From an uncultured Bacteroidales bacterium (GTDB taxonomy: Bacteria; Bacteroidota; Bacteroidia; Bacteroidales; UBA932), in NCBI GenBank assembly GCA_944326335.1, contig CALVDM010000021.1:1-38581 (forward strand): a stretch of DNA of 38,581 nucleotides. The letters are read 5' to 3'. Numbering within the stretch: the first letter of the stretch is position 1; each line of letters starts with the position of its first letter. Shown here in pieces: positions 8,815 through 21,288 of this stretch. Under the pieces are notes generated by a model. It was given only the letters and a program-made list of their open reading frames with translations, was not told the DNA's origin and did not search any database. The translations under genes were made by a program, and so were the position numbers.

Positions 8815-9705
8815 TTATTGGAGAGCGCTGATTCCCTCGATGGTGACGTCCGCTCCGGCAATTTTCTTTATGAGCCCCTGGAGGACAGTCCCCGGACCTA
8901 TCTCCATGAAGTAGCCTGCCCCGTCCGCGAGCATGTTCTTCACGGTCTGCGTCCACTTCACAGGCGAAGTGAGCTGTGCCAGGAGGTTCTTCTTTATTGT
9001 CTCCGGATCGGTTGAAGGCATGGCTGTCACGTTCTGGTAAACCGGACATACCGGAACCTTGAACGATGTCTTCTCGATGGCCTTTGCAAGTTCCTCGCGG
9101 GCAGGCTCCATCAGAGGGGAGTGGAAAGCTCCGCTCACCTGGAGAATCAGGGCGCGTTTCGCTCCTGCAGCCTTCATTTTCTCACATGCCTCGTTGATGG
9201 CATCGACTTCTCCCGATATGACTATCTGCCCGTCGCAGTTGTAGTTTGCAGGGACAACGATACCGGAGCATGTGGAACATATTTCCTCGACCTTTTCAGT
9301 AGGGAGGGCTATGATTGCGGCCATCGTGGACGGCTTTATCTCGCAGGCCTTCTGCATGGCCCGGGCCCTGATTGACACGAGCTTGAGCGCGTCCTCGAAA
9401 TCCATGGCACCCGCAGCTGCAAGAGCCGAGAATTCACCGAGTGAATGCCCTGCCACCATATCCGGCTGGAATCCGCCATAGCATTTGGCAAGCACGGTGG
9501 AGTGCAGGAACACTGCCGGCTGAGTCACCTTCGTGGCCTTCAGCTCTTCCGGTGTGCCGTTGAACATTATGTCGGTTATTCTGAAGCCGAGGATTTCATC
9601 AGCCTTTTCAAGCATTTCTTTTGCACGTGCATCCGACTCGTACAGGTCCTTGGCCATCCCCGGGAACTGGGAACCCTGACCTGGAAATACGTAAGCTTTC
9701 TTCAT
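8815..9705 (-). CDS. fabD: Malonyl-CoA:ACP transacylase
   Basis: The 296-residue cytosolic enzyme moves the malonyl group from CoA to acyl carrier protein, the entry step of type II fatty-acid synthesis. The family start FPGQGSQFPGMAKDL is at residues 7-21. The catalytic Ser88 sits in GHSLGEFSA, and His195 in GAFHSPLMEPA completes the active site, in line with S92/H201 of the E. coli enzyme. The length is normal (about 300). No other fatty-acid gene is adjacent. A tRNA-Arg gene lies 18 bases upstream on the same strand, so fabD may be expressed from the tRNA promoter. A hairpin terminator follows the gene. Confidence 0.97.
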   Translation of the reverse strand: MKKAYVFPGQGSQFPGMAKDLYESDARAKEMLEKADEILGFRITDIMFNGTPEELKATKVTQPAVFLHSTVLAKCYGGFQPDMVAGHSLGEFSALAAAGAMDFEDALKLVSIRARAMQKACEIKPSTMAAIIALPTEKVEEICSTCSGIVVPANYNCDGQIVISGEVDAINEACEKMKAAGAKRALILQVSGAFHSPLMEPAREELAKAIEKTSFKVPVCPVYQNVTAMPSTDPETIKKNLLAQLTSPVKWTQTVKNMLADGAGYFMEIGPGTVLQGLIKKIAGADVTIEGISALQ

Positions 9706-9723
9706 AACAATTCCATTAAGTTG

Positions 9724-9795
9724 TACCCCCGTGGGGAATCGAACCCCAACCGTCAGAACCGGAATCTGAAATTCTATCCATTAAACTACGGAGGC
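9724..9795 (-). tRNA. tRNA-Arg, anticodon CCG
   Basis: The minus strand folds into a complete 72-base cloverleaf. The acceptor arms GCCTCCG and CGGGGGT pair with two G-U-type pairs. The anticodon stem TCAGA/TCTGA encloses the loop TTCCGGT, giving anticodon CCG (9760-9762), which reads CGG (arginine). The T arm is GGGG-TTCGATT-CCCC. The 3' CCA is not encoded, so it must be added after transcription. Confidence 0.95.
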
Positions 9796-9807
9796 AGATT
9801 CAGCCTG

Positions 9808-9836
9808 CAAATATAACAAATATTTTAATCCGCAAA
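9808..9836 (-). promoter_or_regulatory. Promoter of tRNA-Arg (and possibly fabD)
   Basis: On the minus strand TTTG (9833-9836) is followed after 17 bases by TATATTTG (9808-9815), a full match to the -7 consensus TAnnTTTG. The tRNA begins 13 bases further on, fitting a transcription start just before the mature 5' end. The spacing is slightly shorter than the usual 19. Confidence 0.6.
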
Positions 9837-9858
9837 GGCCACTTTCCGCCCATGAGCG

Positions 9859-10782
9859 TCATCCAATCTCCAGCATCCGCTTTATAGGGAGCATGGCCCT
9901 TGCCCTTATGTCCTCGTCAAGCACCACTTTCCCGGTCCCGTACCTGAGGCATTCAAGCACATTCCGGACGGTGACTTTCTTCATTTCCCCGCAGCATATC
10001 CCCGGAGCCACCGGGATGAAGGTCTTTCCCGGGTTTTCCTTCTTCAGCTGATGTATGGTGTCTTCCTCGGTCGCCACTACGAAAGTGACTGCCCGGGAGG
10101 ATGCGGCATGTCTGAGCATGCCGGCGGTGGATGCGAAGATGACGCGAGGATTCGCGTTGAGACCGGCATCGTCGGAGCAGCCAGCTTCCGGATGTATGAG
10201 GATGTCTGCGTCCGGCCATTCCCGGAGAGCATCCTCCACCATCTCCCGGGAAATCCTGTCATGTACCGTGCAGACTCCGTCCCACAGCTCCATCTTCCTT
10301 CCTGTCAGACGCATGATATGGCTTCCGAGGTGTCTGTCCGGGCCGAAGAGTATCGGCCTGCCTTCAGGAAGGCCCTGCACCACCTTTACCGCGTTGGCAG
10401 ATGTGCAGCACCAGTCCGTGAGAGCCTTCACGGCGGCGGATGTGTTGACATAGCTCACCACTATCCCGTCCGGATATCCGGCTTTCCATGCCGCAAGCCT
10501 TGCTGCGCTTATGCTGTCCGCGAGGGAGCATCCTGCATCCGGGGCAGGGGACAGTACGGTCTTGTCCGGGCACAGTATCGCTGCCGTCTCGGCCATGAAA
10601 TGCACTCCGGCGAAGACTATCGTGTCCGCGTCCGAAGCCGCAGCGAGCCGCGACAGCCCGAGGGAGTCCCCGAGATGGTCTGCAATATCCTGCACCTCCG
10701 GGGATGCATAGTAGTGGGCAAGGATGACGGCATTCCTTTCCCGTTTCAGCCTTTCTATTTCTTCCCTTGTTTCCCTGTCCAT
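9859..10782 (-). CDS. nadA: Quinolinate synthase
   Basis: NadA condenses iminoaspartate (from NadB) with dihydroxyacetone phosphate to quinolinate using one 4Fe-4S cluster. The open frame runs upstream into nadC, but that extension is low-complexity and out of frame with nadC. The real start is MDRETREEIERLKRERNAVI, 5 bases after the nadC stop, giving 307 residues. The family motif LAHYYASPEVQDIADHLGDS is at 21-40. The three cluster cysteines are most likely C85 (DAGCSLADS), C171 (DGVCTVHD) and C264 (GICCGEMKK), matching the C83/C170/C256 spacing of Thermotoga NadA. HPEAGC replaces the commoner HPEC. It is the last gene of the nadBCA run. Confidence 0.96.
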   Translation of the reverse strand: MDRETREEIERLKRERNAVILAHYYASPEVQDIADHLGDSLGLSRLAAASDADTIVFAGVHFMAETAAILCPDKTVLSPAPDAGCSLADSISAARLAAWKAGYPDGIVVSYVNTSAAVKALTDWCCTSANAVKVVQGLPEGRPILFGPDRHLGSHIMRLTGRKMELWDGVCTVHDRISREMVEDALREWPDADILIHPEAGCSDDAGLNANPRVIFASTAGMLRHAASSRAVTFVVATEEDTIHQLKKENPGKTFIPVAPGICCGEMKKVTVRNVLECLRYGTGKVVLDEDIRARAMLPIKRMLEIG

Positions 10783-10787
10783 GTCTT

Positions 10788-11627
10788 TCAGTCCTGTGTG
10801 ATGTTCATGCTGATGTCGAGGGCCGTGACAGAGTGCGTGAGCGCCCCGACGCTGATGTAGTCGACACCTGTCGCCGCCACTTCCTTCAGCCTCGGTATGC
10901 TCATGTTGCCGGATGCCTCGGTCTTCGCCTTGCCGCCTACGATTTTCACGGCCTCGGCCATTGTCGCAGTGTCCATGTTGTCGAACATGATTATGTCGGC
11001 CCCGCATTCGAGAGCCTGCTTCACTTCCTCGAGATTCGTGGTCTCCACTTCGAGCCTGACACTGAGCGGCAGGTCCCTCTTGACTGCAGCCACTGCCGCA
11101 GGTATGCCTCCGGCGATTTTTATATGGTTGTCTTTCAGCATCACCATGTCGTAAAGCCCCATCCTGTGGTTCTTCCCGCCTCCGTCCTTCACGGCCATCT
11201 TGTCCAGGACACGCATGCCCGGCGCGGTTTTCCTCGTGTCGAGTATCGTGGTGCCGGTGCCTTCAATCTCCGCAACGAACCTCGAAGTCGCGGTGGCTAT
11301 ACCGGACATGCGCTGCAGTATGTTGAGCGAAAGCCTTTCCCCGTAGAGCAGGGTCCTGTAGCTTGCCCTTATCTCGAGAATCCTGTCTCCCTTGCGGACA
11401 GAATCCCCGTCCTTCACATACGGCTTCCATCCGAAGTCATCCTCGAATCTCCCGTACACTTTGCGTATCACTGAAAGTCCGGATATCACGCCGTCCGCCT
11501 TTGCCGTCATCACGGCCGTGGCCATGGAGTTTACCGGTATTATGGCATCGGTGCTTATGTCTCCCGAGGAGATATCTTCCTCTATCGCAAGGTCTATCAG
11601 CCTGTCAATCAATTCTTCGTTCTTCAT
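10788..11627 (-). CDS. nadC: Nicotinate-nucleotide pyrophosphorylase (quinolinate phosphoribosyltransferase)
   Basis: This 279-residue enzyme converts quinolinate and PRPP to nicotinate mononucleotide and CO2, the third step of de novo NAD synthesis. The diagnostic stretch TRKTAPGMRVLDKMAVKDGG, followed by HRMGLYDMVMLKDNH, is near the middle (about residues 135-170), and the later LEVETTNLEEVKQALE and IMFDNMD motifs complete the barrel. The length is typical (about 280). It starts 3 bases after the nadB stop and ends 5 bases before nadA, so the three are almost certainly one transcript. Confidence 0.97.
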   Translation of the reverse strand: MKNEELIDRLIDLAIEEDISSGDISTDAIIPVNSMATAVMTAKADGVISGLSVIRKVYGRFEDDFGWKPYVKDGDSVRKGDRILEIRASYRTLLYGERLSLNILQRMSGIATATSRFVAEIEGTGTTILDTRKTAPGMRVLDKMAVKDGGGKNHRMGLYDMVMLKDNHIKIAGGIPAAVAAVKRDLPLSVRLEVETTNLEEVKQALECGADIIMFDNMDTATMAEAVKIVGGKAKTEASGNMSIPRLKEVAATGVDYISVGALTHSVTALDISMNITQD

Positions 11628-11630
11628 ATC

Positions 11631-13220
11631 TCAAATATCATGTTTCACTTCCCGTTTCACGATTCCGCGGCCTTTCTGCTGCAGGGTGTGCACTTCGAAA
11701 TCCCTGCTTTCGGAAGGGTAGTCGGACCTGTAGTGGCAGCCGCGGCTTTCTTTCCTGAACAACGCTCCCCTGACTATGAGGGAGGCCGAGGTTATCAGGT
11801 TCGAGCACATCCCGCTGTAGACCTCGTCGCTGCCGTATCCCCCGAGGGATTCAATGTGCCCCTTGAGGCTCTCAAGCTCTCCGAGACCTTTCGTGAGCCC
11901 TGCCTCGTCCCTTACAATCCACGCATATTCCGACATTATCCGTGCAATCCTGCTCCTTGTTTCCAGATACATGTCCATGTTCTCCGGCCTGCATTTCAGG
12001 TATGCTTCATATCTGCGCATCCCGCCTTCTTCCGCCGGCACCGACAGGGAGTGGCGGATGGCCCTCTGCGCGAACACCATGCATTCGATAAGCGAATTGG
12101 AGGCCAGCCTGTTGGCACCCATGATGCCGGTGGAGGCGATTTCCCCGCAGACATAGAGGTTGCGGATATCCGTCTCCGAGTTTTCGTTGCACCGCACGCC
12201 TCCGACGGTGTAGTGCGCTGCAGGGGCGACCGGTATCCTGTCGCACATGTCTATGCCGAATTCCCTGCATTTGGCGTATATCGTCGGGAACCGGGACTTT
12301 ATCATTCCGGGGTCGAGATGGGCGAGGGAAAGATATACGTATCCCTTGCCTTCGGCCCGTATCTGCCTGTCTATCATCTGGGCGACCACGTCTCTCGGGG
12401 CGAGCTCCGCCAGTTCGTGCGCCCCGGCCATGAAGCGTTCCCCTTTCAGGTTGAGCAGGTGGGCTCCCTCTCCGCGCACAGCCTCGCTTACAAGGAAGCT
12501 CGGGCACCCTTCCTTCGCTATCGCCGTCGGATGGAACTGGATGAATTCCATGTCCTCTATCAGGCATCCGGCATTGTATGCTATGGCGAGCCCGTCACCT
12601 GTCGTGGTGGACGGATTCGTGGTCCTCCCGTATATCGCGGCAGTCCCTCCGCTTGCAAGAATCGTGTGCCTCGAATAGAAAAGTCTCTCGCAGCCTTTTG
12701 ACGAGTCCCAGCATCTGACCCCGTCGCATTCCCCGTCCGTGACGAGCAGCCCGGCAAGGGAACAGTGCGGTATGATTTCAATCGAGGGTTCCTTCAGTAC
12801 AAGGCCAAGGACGAAGCTTGTCACGAGCCTGCCTGTGGCATCGCCTCCTGCATGGAGAATACGCCGCCTGTGGTGTCCGCCCTCGAGCCCGAGAGCCAGT
12901 TCCCCGGTTTCCGTGACATCGAAGTGCATGCCTCGGTCTATCAGGTCTTTGATAAGTTCAGGACCTTCATTCACCAGAATATTCACCGAAGGGTAGTCGC
13001 AAAGTCCTCTCCCGGCCACGACGGTGTCCTCGAAGTGATATCTCGGGATGTCATCCTTGTCTGAAACAGCCGCAATCCCTCCCTGCGCATTGTAAGAGTT
13101 GCTGTCGGACATGTCCATTTTCGTGACCAGCCCGACTTTCCCGTGACGGGATGCCAGAAGGGCCGAATAAAGTCCGGCAAGTCCGCTCCCCACTACCAAA
13201 TAATCGTATCTGTCTTCCAT
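11631..13220 (-). CDS. nadB: L-aspartate oxidase
   Basis: NadB is an FAD enzyme that oxidises aspartate to iminoaspartate for NadA; in anaerobes fumarate can serve as electron acceptor. The chosen ATG gives 529 residues starting MEDRYDYLVVGSGLAGLYSA, the classical FAD-binding Rossmann motif at residues 6-20. A 39-residue in-frame extension upstream is not NadB-like and overlaps the previous gene's end. SNSYNAQGGIAAV (near 45-57), GLEGGHHRRRILHAGGDATG (near 113) and MGANRLASNSLIECMVFA (near 350) are all conserved in NadB/fumarate reductase flavoproteins. It follows the S9 peptidase gene by 19 bases and precedes nadC by 3. Confidence 0.96.
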   Translation of the reverse strand: MEDRYDYLVVGSGLAGLYSALLASRHGKVGLVTKMDMSDSNSYNAQGGIAAVSDKDDIPRYHFEDTVVAGRGLCDYPSVNILVNEGPELIKDLIDRGMHFDVTETGELALGLEGGHHRRRILHAGGDATGRLVTSFVLGLVLKEPSIEIIPHCSLAGLLVTDGECDGVRCWDSSKGCERLFYSRHTILASGGTAAIYGRTTNPSTTTGDGLAIAYNAGCLIEDMEFIQFHPTAIAKEGCPSFLVSEAVRGEGAHLLNLKGERFMAGAHELAELAPRDVVAQMIDRQIRAEGKGYVYLSLAHLDPGMIKSRFPTIYAKCREFGIDMCDRIPVAPAAHYTVGGVRCNENSETDIRNLYVCGEIASTGIMGANRLASNSLIECMVFAQRAIRHSLSVPAEEGGMRRYEAYLKCRPENMDMYLETRSRIARIMSEYAWIVRDEAGLTKGLGELESLKGHIESLGGYGSDEVYSGMCSNLITSASLIVRGALFRKESRGCHYRSDYPSESRDFEVHTLQQKGRGIVKREVKHDI

Positions 13221-13239
13221 TTCCTGCCATGTTGAATGC

Positions 13240-15579
13240 TCACTTGCACCATGTGTCAAGCCATCTGAAGTATTCCCTGTGCCAGAAGAGTGCGTCCTGC
13301 GGCTTGAGAATCCAGTGGTTCTCGTCCGGGAACACAATCAGTCTCGACGGCACCCCCATCATCTGCGCCGCATTGTACGCCGCCATGCCTTGCTCCACAG
13401 GCACCCTGAAGTCCATTCCTCCGTGGGTGACGAGTATAGGCGTGTGCCATGCTGTCACGAGCTTGTGCGGCGAATTTGCATAATGTCTCCTTGCGGCAGG
13501 CAGGTCGCTCCACGGTGAGCCTCCCTGACGGATGCCTCCGAAAGTCTGTCCGTCGCCGGCAGGCCCTACAGGGCAGCCGGCAGTGCCTGCCGACTTGTCT
13601 ATCTCTGCCTCATGCAAGCCTCCGTTGTCCCAGTTCGGGAACCACATCTCTTCGGTGGTCATGTACATCTGCTCCTGGTTGAATATGCCGGCATGTGCCA
13701 CGAATGCGTCGAAGATGTCTCCGTGCACACCGCTGAGGTAATACACCGAATAGCCTCCGTAGCTTGCGCCGCAGGCAGCCATCTTGCCGATGTATTTTTC
13801 GGCCTTGAGAGCCTTCGCGGCGGAGATGTAGTCCTGCATGTTCAGGCCGCAGTAGTCACCTGATATCTGTTCCGTCCATTCCTGTCCGAAGGCTGTCGTG
13901 CCCCTCCTGTTCGGAAGCACCACCACATAGCCTTGCGAGGCCATGAGCCTGTAGTTCCATCTGTAGGACCAACCCTGGCTGAGTGTGCCCTGAGGCCCTC
14001 CGAGGCATATCAGTATCGATGGATACACCTTGTTTTCATCGAAATCAGGCGGATACACCACCCATGTGAGCATGTCTTTCCCGTCCACTGTGGTTATATG
14101 CCTTGCTTCGGTCCTGACAGGCGCGAGACTGGAGAGCAGAGCGGCGTTCTCGTCCGTTATCGCCCTCGGTGAGACCGAGCCTTCCGCCACGTCCAGCGCA
14201 ACGAGCTCGTCCGGGAAATCCATGCTGCACCAGCTTGTCAGCAGGGTGGTCTTCCCGTCCTTCTCCTGTATGTGGAACGGGGATGCGAAGTCGTACCAGA
14301 GGTCCTCTCCTGTCACCCTGCTCACCTGCCCGGATGCCAGGTCCGCCACGAAAATGCCCTGAAGCCCTTCCGCAAGGGCGTTGAAGAATATCCTGCCGGA
14401 GTCTTCCGTCCATACTGGAGATGCGGCATTGTACCTGAATCCGGATGTGACATCCCTCAAGTTGCCGAGCAGCGGCATCCTTCCTTCCTCCGTGTCCTTC
14501 CAGCCGAGGTCTGCGACCATGAGCCTCTGCTTGTCCGCCTCGTAGCCGTCTCTCTCCATGCTTATCCAGCAGAGCATGTTCCCGTCAGGCGACCATACGG
14601 GGTTGGTGTCGTATCCTCCTCCGGAGACTATCCGGGTGCATTTCCCGGTCCGGACTTCGTAAAGGTATATGTCCGAGTCCGTCGAGAAGGCATATCTCTT
14701 CCCGTTCATCTTCTTGCACGAGTAGGCCACAAATCTGCTGTCCGGGCTCCAGTCGAGCTGTTCGAGCCCTCCGAAAGGCTCCATCGGGAGTTCGTAGAGG
14801 TCTTTCTCCGCGGCAAGTATGTCCGTGGACGATTCCGGCCTTATGCTCTTCGGTTTTGCCGACCTCACGTTCAGCTTCGCGATGAATGTGTGAGGAATGT
14901 CGGTCGCCCAGTGGTCCCAGTGCCTGTACATGAGGTCATCGGTCTCGATGGCGTCTGCATTGCCCAGATCCGCGTATATGTCGGACGGTTTCCGGACGAA
15001 GTTCCTGACGCTGCTCGTGAACATGACCATTGTCTGGTCCGGCGAGAGCTTGAATCCGGAAATCCCGGCCGGGATGTCTGAAACCTGTTCTTCCTTCCGG
15101 AGCACCAGACCGTCTTTCACATGTCTGATTTCGGCTGTCCATATCTGGCCTTCCCTGAGGAACATGAGCCTCCTTCCTCCGTCGCACCATCTGGCGTTGC
15201 TTATGCTCGATGCGCTGGCTGTGAGCTGCTGTTTCCAGCTTCCGTCCGGCCTGCAGACATAGAGGTTGCCGCACGACTTGTTCTCTTCAACAGAGGTGTA
15301 CGACACATTATAAAGTATGAGGCTTCCGTCCGGGGATATCTGCGGGTCCGAGATTCTCCCGAAGGACAACAGTACCTCCGGGGTCATCTTCCCGTCCTCG
15401 ACGGCCGCCTCGGGTTTCGGTATGTACCCTGCTTGCGTATCCTGTTTCATGATGTCATAGCTTCGTCTGATAAGGAATGTGACAGCATAGACAAGGCAGA
15501 TGATGCCTGCCGCCCACGCGAGGAACTGCAGGAAACTCCTTACACGCTTGTCCGACCATATTGACCGTTTCTTCTGCAT
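13240..15579 (-). CDS. Membrane-anchored S9 (prolyl oligopeptidase family) serine peptidase
   Basis: The 779-residue protein has an N-terminal membrane anchor (about residues 14-37, LQFLAWAAGIICLVYAVTFL) after a basic stretch, then a WD40-like beta-propeller (about 60-500) with repeated SPDG/SPDS motifs, then an alpha/beta hydrolase domain. The triad is Ser606 (CGASYGGYS), Asp723 (GGMDFRVPV) and His755 (DENHWIL). This fits the S9B/S9C oligopeptidases (dipeptidyl peptidase or acylaminoacyl peptidase) that trim peptides in the periplasm. A Gly/Pro-rich stretch of about 40 residues (about 660-700), not expected in the family, lies between Ser and Asp; its DNA has G/C-rich inverted repeats. The gene lies between the WYL regulator (10 bases) and nadB (19 bases), an unexpected place for a peptidase. 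Confidence 0.92.
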   Translation of the reverse strand: MQKKRSIWSDKRVRSFLQFLAWAAGIICLVYAVTFLIRRSYDIMKQDTQAGYIPKPEAAVEDGKMTPEVLLSFGRISDPQISPDGSLILYNVSYTSVEENKSCGNLYVCRPDGSWKQQLTASASSISNARWCDGGRRLMFLREGQIWTAEIRHVKDGLVLRKEEQVSDIPAGISGFKLSPDQTMVMFTSSVRNFVRKPSDIYADLGNADAIETDDLMYRHWDHWATDIPHTFIAKLNVRSAKPKSIRPESSTDILAAEKDLYELPMEPFGGLEQLDWSPDSRFVAYSCKKMNGKRYAFSTDSDIYLYEVRTGKCTRIVSGGGYDTNPVWSPDGNMLCWISMERDGYEADKQRLMVADLGWKDTEEGRMPLLGNLRDVTSGFRYNAASPVWTEDSGRIFFNALAEGLQGIFVADLASGQVSRVTGEDLWYDFASPFHIQEKDGKTTLLTSWCSMDFPDELVALDVAEGSVSPRAITDENAALLSSLAPVRTEARHITTVDGKDMLTWVVYPPDFDENKVYPSILICLGGPQGTLSQGWSYRWNYRLMASQGYVVVLPNRRGTTAFGQEWTEQISGDYCGLNMQDYISAAKALKAEKYIGKMAACGASYGGYSVYYLSGVHGDIFDAFVAHAGIFNQEQMYMTTEEMWFPNWDNGGLHEAEIDKSAGTAGCPVGPAGDGQTFGGIRQGGSPWSDLPAARRHYANSPHKLVTAWHTPILVTHGGMDFRVPVEQGMAAYNAAQMMGVPSRLIVFPDENHWILKPQDALFWHREYFRWLDTWCK

Positions 15580-15589
15580 AACTGGAAAT

Positions 15590-16492
15590 TTATCGGTTGT
15601 ACAATCCCGCCATCTCCTGTGTCAGGGACTTCATCTCCTGCCTGATTCCTTCGGGAGCCAGCACCTCAATGTTGGCCCCGTGCCCGAGGAATTCGAGGAA
15701 AAGGCTTGTGTTCGGGGATACAAATATGGAAAAAGTTGTTGATTTTTCATCTTCTTTCACCACAGTTTGAGTCCTGTGCAGCGGAAGGTCGCGGATATAC
15801 GATGCTTCGTTGCCGTATGCCCGGAACTCGATTTTCACCGGAGGGGTGTCCGGAAGCCAGCTTCCGAATGATGTGGCGAAAAGCGAGTCGATGTCGAATC
15901 CGGCCGGCATGCTGAAGGTCTCCGGACAGATTTTCATGGTCTCTATCCTGTCGAGGGCATATATCCTGCAGGATTCCTTTTCGCACGCCCACCCGACGAG
16001 ATACCACCTCAGGGCCGCCTCCTTTATCCCGTAGGGGAACACGTGCCTGACATCAGTTTCCCCGGAGCCGTATTTCCTGTACCGGATTTCCACGACATTT
16101 CCTTCCTGCATGGCGTTCATGAGCGGTGCGAGATGTTTCCTTCCTGACGGCACCTCCTCCACCGATATGCGTCCCGCAAGTTTCTCCTTCGCGAGTGTAA
16201 GCATGTTGTTTACGGTAAAAGTGTCTATGAGCCATGCGATTCCGGATTCCCTGCCGGATATGCCGCCGCTGTCCCTGATGAAATACCGCCTGGTGCTCCT
16301 GTCGCATTCGATGTCTATCCCGAACACTTCGGACACGGCTTCCCTGTGGTTGTTGAACGTGCGTCTGGGATATTCTGTCCCGAATTTGTTTTCCCAGGCT
16401 CGCCCGAGCTCCCCGAGGCTGAGCCCCCTGTCTCCTGCGATGAGGAATTTCTGGACCAGCCAGATGTATTTGTTGAGCAGTTCCGTCACCAT
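15590..16492 (-). CDS. WYL-domain transcriptional regulator (HTH-WYL)
   Basis: The 300-residue protein starts at ATG 16492 (MVTELLNKYIWLVQKFLIAG), the usual beginning of Bacteroidota WYL proteins; a GTG at 16522 in the same frame would add 10 residues. An N-terminal winged-helix region (about 1-70) contains LSLGELGRAWE and RRTFNNHREAVSEVFGI. The WYL domain (about 130-205) includes the near-signature RWYLVGWACEKESCRIYALD, and a WCX-like C-terminal extension follows. WYL domains sense ligands, often nucleotides or nucleic acids, and control the attached DNA-binding domain. As the first gene of a run with an S9 peptidase and nadBCA, and divergent from a beta-galactosidase/pnuC operon, it is a good candidate for a local regulator. 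Its ligand is unknown. Confidence 0.88.
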   Translation of the reverse strand: MVTELLNKYIWLVQKFLIAGDRGLSLGELGRAWENKFGTEYPRRTFNNHREAVSEVFGIDIECDRSTRRYFIRDSGGISGRESGIAWLIDTFTVNNMLTLAKEKLAGRISVEEVPSGRKHLAPLMNAMQEGNVVEIRYRKYGSGETDVRHVFPYGIKEAALRWYLVGWACEKESCRIYALDRIETMKICPETFSMPAGFDIDSLFATSFGSWLPDTPPVKIEFRAYGNEASYIRDLPLHRTQTVVKEDEKSTTFSIFVSPNTSLFLEFLGHGANIEVLAPEGIRQEMKSLTQEMAGLYNR

Positions 16493-16507
16493 ATACGAGT
16501 CGTTCCC

Positions 16508-16597
16508 GGGAAAATTCTCCACGAAAATACTTCATAAAATCCATATTTGAAAATTTCATGGCAGTTTCCGGATTTAAGTGCTATATTTGGATTTGTG

Positions 16598-16610
<13 letters not shown>
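16508..16610. promoter_or_regulatory. Three A/T-rich dyads in the WYL/beta-galactosidase divergent region
   Basis: GGGAAAATTCTCC (16508-16520), TGAAAATTTCA (16548-16558, perfect palindrome around a central A) and TGAAAATTCA (16600-16609, 4-2-4 palindrome) share a GAAAATT core. The second lies where the minus-strand -33 element should be (TTTC at 16549-16552, 19 bases from TATTTTCG at 16522-16529). The third overlaps the -33 TTTG of the plus-strand promoter. This is the layout of an operator for a divergently acting repressor, perhaps the WYL protein. The function is inferred. Confidence 0.4.
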
Positions 16611-20407
<3,797 letters not shown>

Positions 20408-20411
<4 letters not shown>

Positions 20412-21277
20412 TAACGGTAACAGCTGAAAGCGGTTCTTCCAAGACCGACTGGGTCGCAGGAGGAAAGACCTTCCGGACGAAAGGCATAAATTTTTCCGTG
20501 ATGTCGGTCCGGGACATAGTCTCGGTGGTGTCCTGTGCGGCCGCTGAGATAAACGGACGTATGCGGGACATTTCCGAACCTGTATCCGTACACTTCTACG
20601 GGGCCGGGCTCGTGTCTGCGGACAATGTGAAAGTGATGACAGGGATACTCGGGGACTTCTTCCCGAGGGCGGAGATAGAATGCGCCTCCGATCTCCTCGC
20701 TGCGGCAAGGGCTCTCTGGGGAGACACGCCTGGCATAGTGGCCATACTCGGCACAGGCTCCAACAGCTGCAGCTACGACGGTACGCGCATCACGGGAAAC
20801 ATCAGTCCGGGAGGCTACATACTCGGAGACGAAGGCGGGGGTGCCGCCCTCGGCAAACGCTTCATCTCAGACTACATCAAGAATCTCGTCCCGGAGCCGA
20901 TTGCCGCCGAATTTACCGGCAGGTACCAGCTCAAGTATGCGGACATTGTAAATTCGGTCTACAAGGGTCCCAACCCTGCCGGCTTCCTCGCATCGTTCGC
21001 TCCGTTCGTGATGGAGACAGCCGTGGAAGGGAATTATTCGGAGAGGTTGATACGGGAGAATTTCCGCCTGTTCATCGAACGCTCGCTGCTGCCGTACAGA
21101 CACGGTGACGAAAGGCTGTCCGTCGGGGTGGTCGGCTCGGTCGGCTGCAGCTGCAGGGATATCCTGACGTCGGTAGGGAATGGGTGCGGAGTGGATTTCG
21201 TCAAGTTCATTCCTGCACCGATAGAGGCTCTCGTCAAATATCATTTGCGGAAAAACCCTATATTTGCACCCGTTTAA
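20408..21277 (+). CDS. BadF/BadG/BcrA-type ATPase, N-acetylglucosamine-kinase-like
   Basis: The 289-residue protein belongs to the ASKHA sugar-kinase/Hsp70/actin fold. The phosphate-1 loop is AESGSSKTDW (6-15), the phosphate-2 loop is ILGTGSNSCSYDG (near 116-128), and GGYILGDEGGGAALGK (near 137-152) is the strongly conserved motif of GlcNAc kinases and related BadF ATPases. This predicts a cytosolic kinase that phosphorylates an amino sugar or a similar small substrate. The overlap with pnuC (ATGA) suggests a joint role, perhaps trapping an imported compound by phosphorylation, though no PnuC partner of this fold is established. The recR promoter lies inside its last codons. Confidence 0.85.
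21259..21266 (+). promoter_or_regulatory. Promoter -7 element for recR-mntP
   Basis: TATATTTG followed by CACC is a full match to TAnnTTTG and lies 23 bases before the recR start, inside the 3' end of the kinase gene. No TTTG/TTG is at the ideal upstream distance. recR and mntP may therefore be expressed independently of the beta-galactosidase operon. Confidence 0.5.
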
Positions 21278-21288
21278 AAATTTGACGT

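Noticed and set aside
10783-11007. N-terminal extension of nadA by 75 residues
   Set aside because: The frame is open, but the peptide is rich in Arg, His and Gly, lies entirely within nadC in another frame, and the NadA family start fits ATG 10782.
13221-13337. N-terminal extension of nadB by 39 residues
   Set aside because: It overlaps the end of the S9 peptidase gene, has no FAD-enzyme features, and the Rossmann motif begins right after the downstream ATG.
16582-16589. TATATTTG as the main beta-galactosidase promoter
   Set aside because: It matches the -7 consensus perfectly but has no -33 partner; the element at 16598-16628 has exact 19-base spacing and is closer to the gene.
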